Shown here: piece by piece, positions 1 to 4,216 of the stretch | How positions within the stretch are numbered: position 1 is the first letter of the stretch | Layout of the letters: the number at the start of each line of letters is the position of its first letter | DNA from: Chitinophagaceae bacterium | GTDB lineage: Bacteria; Bacteroidota; Bacteroidia; Chitinophagales; Chitinophagaceae | DNA length: 6,836 nucleotides | Assembly: GCA_009996555.1 (NCBI GenBank) | Contig: JAACZX010000524.1 | Span: 1-6,836 of the forward strand | Direction of reading: 5' to 3' | Made by a program: the position numbers and the translations under genes | Notes under the pieces: generated by a model | Told to the model about the DNA's origin: nothing | Databases searched by the model: none | The model's input: the letters and a program-made list of their open reading frames with translations, nothing else

Positions 1-52
1 TTAACAGAACGCAAAACAAATGTAAAAGCCTATTTATTTAGTAGGGAATATC

Positions 53-60
53 TATCTTCG
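53..60 (+). promoter_or_regulatory. Possible -7 promoter box for the peroxiredoxin gene
   Basis: TATCTTCG matches the Bacteroidota -7 consensus TAnnTTTG at all but one fixed position and lies 39 bp before the peroxiredoxin start codon, a plausible leader length. No clear TTG -33 box is present at the expected distance; the sequence there is a T/A-rich stretch. The call is therefore an inference from one half-site. Confidence 0.35.
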
Positions 61-99
61 TAACCCTGAAAAAAGATTATTCACCTTTAATTATACATT

Positions 100-735
100 A
101 TGAGTTTACGTTTAGGAGATGTTGCTCCCAACTTCCAGGCAAAAACAACTGCAGGCGATATTGATTTTTACGAGTACCTCGGCGGTGGATGGGGCGTTTT
201 GTTTTCGCACCCTGCTGATTATACGCCTGTTTGCACAACTGAACTTGGTAAAACAGCTTTGCTGAAAAGTGAGTTTGAGAAACGTGGTGTAAAAGTACTG
301 GCATTAAGTGTTGATCCGCTGGATAAGCATAAAGGCTGGGTGAATGATATTAACGAAACACAAAACGTTACTGTTGATTTTCCCATTATTGCTGACGAAG
401 ACAAATCAATTGCCAATGCGTATGACATGATACATCCCAATGCTTCAGAAACATTTACTGTACGTTCATTATTTATTATTGGTCCTGATAAGAAAGTAAA
501 ACTGTTCATTACTTATCCTGCATCTACCGGTCGTAATTTTTATGAAGTACTGCGTGTAATTGATTCATTACAGTTAACAGCAAATTACAGTGTTGCTACA
601 CCAGCCGATTGGAAAGAAGGCGAAGATGTAATTGTTGTGCCGGCAGTGAGTACCGAAGCTGCAATTGAAAAATTTCCGAAAGGCGTGAAGGTTGTAAAGC
701 CTTACCTGCGCTATACTCCGCAGCCTAATAAATAA
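100..735 (+). CDS. 1-Cys peroxiredoxin (Prx6 family), thiol peroxidase
   Basis: This is a 211-residue cytoplasmic peroxiredoxin that should reduce hydrogen peroxide, organic hydroperoxides or peroxynitrite through a peroxidatic cysteine. The active-site motif PxxxTxxC is complete at residues 38-45 (Pro38, Thr42, Cys45), and the conserved catalytic Arg is Arg122 in TVRSLFIIGPDKK. The AhpC/TSA thioredoxin-like fold covers roughly residues 3-150. The C-terminal 1-Cys Prx domain covers about 165-211 and ends in the family-typical KPYLRYTPQP. Cys45 is the only cysteine in the protein, so there is no resolving cysteine and recycling must use an external thiol. The length is normal for bacterial Prx6 proteins (about 210-220). 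The ATG at 100 places the conserved LRLGDVAPNF right at the N-terminus, as in homologues. No signal peptide is present. The gene stands alone, with an intrinsic terminator 30 bp after the stop, and no redox partner is encoded nearby. Family assignment is firm; the physiological reductant is unknown. Confidence 0.96.
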   Translation: MSLRLGDVAPNFQAKTTAGDIDFYEYLGGGWGVLFSHPADYTPVCTTELGKTALLKSEFEKRGVKVLALSVDPLDKHKGWVNDINETQNVTVDFPIIADEDKSIANAYDMIHPNASETFTVRSLFIIGPDKKVKLFITYPASTGRNFYEVLRVIDSLQLTANYSVATPADWKEGEDVIVVPAVSTEAAIEKFPKGVKVVKPYLRYTPQPNK

Positions 736-765
736 GTTTTATTGATCGTAAATATCTGGTTACAC

Positions 766-796
766 AAAGCCCCCGTTTACCGGGGGCTTTTATTTT
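766..796 (+). terminator. Intrinsic terminator between convergent genes
   Basis: A perfect 10-bp stem (766-775 with 781-790; AAAGCCCCCG paired with CGGGGGCTTT) closes a 5-nt loop and runs into a T-rich tail (TTTTATTTT). It lies 30 bp after the peroxiredoxin stop and is oriented for that gene. Read on the minus strand, the same hairpin lies about 60 bp past the end of the RluA-type gene, but its U tract is short (TTTGTGT). Termination in that direction is possible but weaker. Confidence 0.93.
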
Positions 797-851
797 CGTA
801 AAGCAATGAATAATATTTCATGCCTGGTTTAAGCTTGCATTCACCTGCGGT

Positions 852-1574
852 TTATTTCATCCATTTTTCAAACTGCTGCATCATTGCTTTCAGGTCTTTT
901 GAAACAGGTGCTTCAAGTGCAGTTTTCTTTCCGTCAACATCGGTAAAGGTCAGCTTCCATGCATGTAATGCCAGCCTGTTCAGCAATGGGCGCTCTTCTT
1001 CATCAGCTTTCGATAGTTTGAATTTTTTTCGCTTGAGTGATGAAAGAAGAACAGGTGCTGCTGTACCATACACATCATCGCACACAATAGGGTGACCAAT
1101 ATGCTTCATGTGTACACGTATCTGGTGTGTGCGTCCAGTGTGTATCTGAAACTGCATCCATGTATATGCACCAAACTCCTGCACAATACTGTAGTCTGTT
1201 AAAGATGCTTTTCCTTTTGCATGCGTAATGTAGGTTGATTTTTTTACCGGGTGCTCCATAATAGCAGCGTCAACACTTCCTTCCTGTTGTGCCGGAGTAC
1301 CATGCACAAGACCCAGGTAAAATTTTTCTACTGCACGTTCTTCAAATTGTTTCGAAAGCAGTTTATGTGTTTCTTCATCTTTCGCAAATACAATAAGACC
1401 ACTGGTGAATTTATCAAGGCGGTGAACGATCCACACTTTGCCATACTTTTCATTCAGCCAGTCTTTCAATGATGGCTCGCTCTGTTCACGGTCGGGTATA
1501 GAAAGCAGGCCCGCTGGTTTGTTGAGTGCAATCCAATGTTCTGTTTCTGCAATAATGTCGATCTTATTCCTCAT
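852..1574 (-). CDS. RluA-family RNA pseudouridine synthase (short, no S4 domain)
   Basis: This 240-residue enzyme should convert specific uridines to pseudouridine in rRNA or tRNA. Visible family motifs are the KPAGLL segment at residues 19-24 (motif I region), the catalytic motif HRLDKFTSGLIVFAKD at 51-66 with nucleophile Asp54, and the RluA-type motif QIHTGRTHQIRVHM at 143-156 followed by HPIVCDDVYG. There is no N-terminal S4 RNA-binding domain: the catalytic domain starts almost at residue 1, as in the short RluA/TruC-like branch. A basic insert (about residues 178-196, with LKRKKFKLSK) precedes the last conserved block, NRLALHAWKLTF. The start ATG (1572-1574) lies inside the end of the upstream pseudouridine synthase gene (11-bp overlap), so translation is probably coupled to it. 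Which uridine it modifies cannot be told from sequence; RluA-, RluC/D- or TruC-like target choice is undecided. Confidence 0.93.
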   Translation of the reverse strand: MRNKIDIIAETEHWIALNKPAGLLSIPDREQSEPSLKDWLNEKYGKVWIVHRLDKFTSGLIVFAKDEETHKLLSKQFEERAVEKFYLGLVHGTPAQQEGSVDAAIMEHPVKKSTYITHAKGKASLTDYSIVQEFGAYTWMQFQIHTGRTHQIRVHMKHIGHPIVCDDVYGTAAPVLLSSLKRKKFKLSKADEEERPLLNRLALHAWKLTFTDVDGKKTALEAPVSKDLKAMMQQFEKWMK

Positions 1575-2703
1575 CTCTGTTCTTCCCTTTTTGTTCTTCT
1601 TTCTTTTTTACAAATGATTTGTTGAGGAATTTCAACAGGCGCACTTCTTTTTCGTTGAGGTAACGCCATTTGCCACGGTCAACATTTTTCTTGGTGAGGT
1701 TTGCAAACAGCACACGGTCAAGGCCTTTTACATCGTAACCCAAATGCTCAAACATACGGCGTACAATACGGTTGCGGCCGCTATGAATTTCTATACCCAG
1801 TATTTTTTTGTTTTTGGGATCGGCATATCCTAAAGCATCGGGCGCAATAAACCCATCTTCCAGGGTAAGACCATTCATCATCTTTTCAAAATCGCCTTTT
1901 TCTAAGGGGCGATCAAGTGTAACCTCATAAACTTTCTTTACCTGGAAACTTGGGTGCGATAGTTTTTGTGTGAGTTCTCCGTCATTCGTAAGGAGCAATA
2001 CACCGGTTGTGTTACGGTCGAGTCGGCCAACAGGATAAATACGTGGGCCTTCCACACCTCTCATCAGATCCATAATGGTTCTTCTTCCCTGCGGATCGTC
2101 CGATGTGGTGATATAGTCTTTTGGCTTATTCAGCAGGATGTACACCAGTTCTTTCTGAATGAAAATGTTTTTACCGTTTACATTCACTTTATCATCATCC
2201 TGTACTTTATAACCTGGTTCTGTAACAACTTTACCGTTTACTTTTACCTTTTCGTCTTTTATGAGCTCAACAGCATCTCTGCGGCTGCAAACACCACAAT
2301 GGGCAATGTATTTGTTCAACGGCATTTCTGCAGCACTCTTTTCTTTTCTGAAAGTAACAGGTGCAGGAATGGTTTCCATTTTAAAACGCTTGTCTTCTTT
2401 CGTAACCTTTTTTATTGGTTTACGTGCGCTTTCTTTTTCAAAACGTCCCTGTTTCTTGTTACTTGTTTCTTCTTGCTGATTTCTGGACTTTGGATGCTGA
2501 TCCCTTGTGCCTTGCGCCTTGTCTCTCTCGTCTTGTCTCTTAAACCTTGTGTCTTGGGGCTTTAATCTTTTTTCTTCAGCTTTCTTCTTTTCGAAGTAAG
2601 CATTCTTTTCTTCACGGGCTTTTTTCTTTTCCTGGCGGAATTCTTCTTTGATCTGGGCATTGCTTTTACGTCCAGAAAATTTTCCAATATTACTTTTTGC
2701 CAT
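1564..2703 (-). CDS. RsuA/RluB-family rRNA pseudouridine synthase with S4 domain and long charged N-terminal extension
   Basis: This 379-residue protein should isomerise a uridine in 23S (RluB-like) or 16S (RsuA-like) rRNA. Domain order: a lysine/glutamate/arginine-rich, probably disordered extension at residues 1-126; an S4 RNA-binding domain at about 127-175 (MPLNKYIAHCGVCSRRDAVE, then KVKVNGKVV); and the catalytic domain at about 185-360. The catalytic motif GRLDRNTTGVLLLTNDG starts at 226, with nucleophile Asp229. The late motif EIHSGRNRIVRRMFEHLGY is at 305-323, and its form fits the RsuA/RluB family, not RluA. GLTLEDG at 278-284 is also typical of this family. Long low-complexity N-termini occur in Bacteroidota RluB-like proteins, so the extension is not by itself evidence of a wrong start; an internal start at Met127 would still give an intact S4-catalytic protein. 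Residues 42-83 have a 7-residue period that comes from a 7-bp DNA repeat. It is the first gene of a two-gene unit with the RluA-type gene. RluB-like function is the better guess, but the exact target is unproven. Confidence 0.94.
   Translation of the reverse strand: MAKSNIGKFSGRKSNAQIKEEFRQEKKKAREEKNAYFEKKKAEEKRLKPQDTRFKRQDERDKAQGTRDQHPKSRNQQEETSNKKQGRFEKESARKPIKKVTKEDKRFKMETIPAPVTFRKEKSAAEMPLNKYIAHCGVCSRRDAVELIKDEKVKVNGKVVTEPGYKVQDDDKVNVNGKNIFIQKELVYILLNKPKDYITTSDDPQGRRTIMDLMRGVEGPRIYPVGRLDRNTTGVLLLTNDGELTQKLSHPSFQVKKVYEVTLDRPLEKGDFEKMMNGLTLEDGFIAPDALGYADPKNKKILGIEIHSGRNRIVRRMFEHLGYDVKGLDRVLFANLTKKNVDRGKWRYLNEKEVRLLKFLNKSFVKKKEEQKGKNRDEE
2455..2580 (-). repeat. Degenerate 7-bp tandem repeat array inside the RluB-type gene
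   Basis: On the plus strand, 18 consecutive 7-bp units share one phase from 2455 to 2574. Exact CTTG begins the units at 2455, 2462, 2504, 2511, 2518, 2532, 2546 and 2553. All other units except the one at 2490 (TTGG) still begin CT (for example CTTA at 2539, CTGA at 2476 and 2497, CTTT at 2560 and 2567). The consensus is close to CTTGTNT, or ANACAAG in the coding direction. Because 7 bp is not a multiple of 3, three units make 21 bp, which gives seven-residue protein repeats. These appear at residues 48-54 KPQDTRF, 55-61 KRQDERD, 62-68 KAQGTRD, 69-75 QHPKSRN and 76-82 QQEETSN. The outermost units at both ends are the least certain, because Lys and Glu codons give CTT/TTC by chance. Confidence 0.8.
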
Positions 2704-2740
2704 GCTTGTATGTTTTGCTGTTTTGCAACAGGATGAGCGG

Positions 2741-2748
2741 CAAAGGTA
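2741..2748 (-). promoter_or_regulatory. -7 promoter box for the pseudouridine synthase operon
   Basis: Read on the minus strand, TACCTTTG is a perfect match to the Bacteroidota -7 consensus TAnnTTTG and is followed by C, as is frequent. It lies 37 bp upstream of the RluB-type start codon, which would give a leader of roughly 30 nt. No exact TTG is found at the -33 position; the nearest is CTG at 2767-2769 with an 18-bp spacer. This is the best promoter match in the window. Confidence 0.55.
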
Positions 2749-2817
2749 ATTTAATTGTGTCAGTAGCAGAAATGACGATTAAAGGGACAAACGATGCTGT
2801 TTTTCAATTGATCTATG

Positions 2818-2874
2818 CAGAACGGTACAGGACAGTTTCGTTCTGTCGTTTTTTTCCTGTGCTTCGCAGGAAAA
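2818..2874. other. Cluster of inverted repeats in the divergent intergenic region
   Basis: Three inverted repeats are packed into 57 bp. CAGAACG (2818-2824) pairs with CGTTCTG (2839-2845). GACAG (2831-2835) pairs with CTGTC (2843-2847), and this pairing excludes the first. TTTTCCTG (2852-2859) pairs with CAGGAAAA (2867-2874), extendable by a wobble pair and a G-C pair to a 3-nt loop. The last hairpin has no T tract after its stem on either strand, so it is not a standard terminator. It lies upstream of the proposed start of the propeller transcript, so it may be DNA-level operator sequence, part of a longer leader, or an RNA remnant. No known riboswitch or protein site is recognised. Confidence 0.5.
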
Positions 2875-2932
2875 TTAAATGAATATTCAACCGTTTATCA
2901 TTTGATTTAGAAATACGCTAACATTTCAACAA

Positions 2933-2940
2933 TTACTTTG
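2933..2940 (+). promoter_or_regulatory. Possible -7 promoter box for the propeller-barrel operon
   Basis: TTACTTTG, followed by C, differs from TAnnTTTG at one fixed position and lies 34 bp before the propeller start codon. The only nearby TTG (2902-2904) is 28 bp upstream of the box, too far for the usual spacing of about 19-21 bp. The call rests on the half-site and its position. Confidence 0.35.
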
Positions 2941-2974
2941 CAGGATTTTTTCAAACAACTCGTCAAATTCACTT

Positions 2975-4216
2975 ATGAGAAATTTTTTTGCTGCCCTTTT
3001 TCTGTTTCTTGTAAACGTAGCAACCGGTCAATCACCTAAAACATTGTATTTCGATCCGGCTTCTACCATGGGCGCACCCGTATCCCGTCTTTTTGAAAGT
3101 GTAACCTATATACCGCTTGAAACAACAAAACAAAGTTTGTTTGGACAAATAAGCAGGATGGTTGTTACTGAACAATACTTCATCATTTTTGATTACGATA
3201 CGCAGGCATTGTATTTTTTTGATAAGCAGGGAAAGTTTGTAAAGAAGTATAAAGATGATAAACATACCATTGCAAACATGCGCTGGTTGGAAAAAGAAAA
3301 TAAGCTCTACCTGATGCAGATCAATAGAAACTTTCGTCCCACAAGGCAGGAAATGGAAGAGCTGCTGCGTAAACCTTTTTCAAAAAGCAGTAGCAGGTAC
3401 GGCAGAGCCGTTCTTTATAATTTAGCGGATGTACAAAAAGAGCAGATCACTGAAGTTCCTGACTTTACTATTTTCCTGGTGAATCCTGTACCTCTTGCAC
3501 CGCAACAATGGGTGTACAGTTTAATGCTTGCCGATAAGAGTGCAAAAGATTCCGTTGATTATGAACTTAAAGTTTCAGATGGTAATAAAACCATCGGCGC
3601 TTATTTTCCTTATGCTAAACGAACAGCGTCTTATTTATCTGATCCGGCCAATATTGATTTTGCGATAAGCGATGAGGCAAACACGTTATTGTTTACACGG
3701 CCATTTACATATTCCATTTACCAGTTAACTACGGATAGTGTAAGAAACCTTTATAACATTGTGCTTCCGTTTGAAAACACCGTGCCTAAAACTTTCTTTG
3801 CAAAAGAATTCAGTTCGGCCAATGAGTTGAGAGATTACAAACAATCGAACCCGGCTGTGGTGTGGCGCATCAATGGTATAGTGCCCATCAGCAATTATTT
3901 ATTTTTTACACTCGACTATCAAAAGCGTGACAGGCGCTTTCTGTTTGAAAAGAGTTCCAATCGTTTTTACAACGTTAACAAAATAACCGCCGACAGTACA
4001 AACGCATTTCTTCCTGTAATTGGTTGGGATTTTCAATACTACGATAAAACAGCATTGTACAGCAGTATTTCATCCGATGCGATGTTCCGTTCAAGAAATG
4101 CTGAAAAGCACAGAAACCCTGTTTATACGCCGCTGTTGAATACTTATTTCGAAACGAGCAAGCCATCATCAAACCCCGTTATCATCATCCTGAAACCCCT
4201 CGCCAAAAACAAATGA
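2975..4216 (+). CDS. Secreted 6-bladed beta-propeller protein (DUF5128-like)
   Basis: This is a 413-residue exported protein of the Bacteroidota 6-bladed beta-propeller group. Residues 1-18 form a signal peptide (basic MRN, hydrophobic FFAALFLFLVNV, then ATG), with likely cleavage before Gln19. There is no lipobox cysteine, so it is predicted to be soluble in the periplasm or secreted, unlike the many lipoprotein members of the group. Family marks are FESVTYIPLETT at about 40-51, the first blade ending YFIIFDYDTQALYFFDKQGKF at 68-88, a central TIGAYFPYAK followed by a hydrophobic LLFTRPFTYSIYQL segment, and the C-terminal NPVIIILKPL at 400-409. Such proteins are mostly of unknown function; binding to a ligand or partner protein is the usual assumption. 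The stop codon overlaps the start of the following outer-membrane barrel gene (ATGA), so the two are almost certainly co-translated. The ATG at 2975 is chosen because the signal peptide follows it directly. Family membership is likely; function is unknown. Confidence 0.85.
   Translation: MRNFFAALFLFLVNVATGQSPKTLYFDPASTMGAPVSRLFESVTYIPLETTKQSLFGQISRMVVTEQYFIIFDYDTQALYFFDKQGKFVKKYKDDKHTIANMRWLEKENKLYLMQINRNFRPTRQEMEELLRKPFSKSSSRYGRAVLYNLADVQKEQITEVPDFTIFLVNPVPLAPQQWVYSLMLADKSAKDSVDYELKVSDGNKTIGAYFPYAKRTASYLSDPANIDFAISDEANTLLFTRPFTYSIYQLTTDSVRNLYNIVLPFENTVPKTFFAKEFSSANELRDYKQSNPAVVWRINGIVPISNYLFFTLDYQKRDRRFLFEKSSNRFYNVNKITADSTNAFLPVIGWDFQYYDKTALYSSISSDAMFRSRNAEKHRNPVYTPLLNTYFETSKPSSNPVIIILKPLAKNK

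Noticed and set aside
1..52. Possible end of an upstream gene at the left edge (TTA at 1-3 could be a minus-strand stop)
   Set aside because: Only a few bases of context are visible, so no coding signal can be supported.
1966..2565. 199-codon open frame on the plus strand, antisense to the RluB-type gene
   Set aside because: The translation is Phe/Cys-rich and low in complexity, as expected from the complement of Lys/Glu-rich codons; the opposite strand has clear S4 and catalytic motifs.
2852..2874. TTTTCCTG/CAGGAAAA hairpin considered as an intrinsic terminator
   Set aside because: There is no T tract following the stem on either strand, the stem core is short, and no gene ends next to it.
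2697..2882. 61-codon open frame on the plus strand in the divergent intergenic region
   Set aside because: It begins inside the RluB-type start, runs over the promoter box and the inverted repeats, has no recognisable protein motif and no promoter of its own.
2983..2989. Run of seven T in codons 4-5 of the propeller gene, considered as a phase-variation tract
   Set aside because: Seven bases in an AT-rich genome is unremarkable, and the run simply encodes Phe-Phe in a signal peptide.
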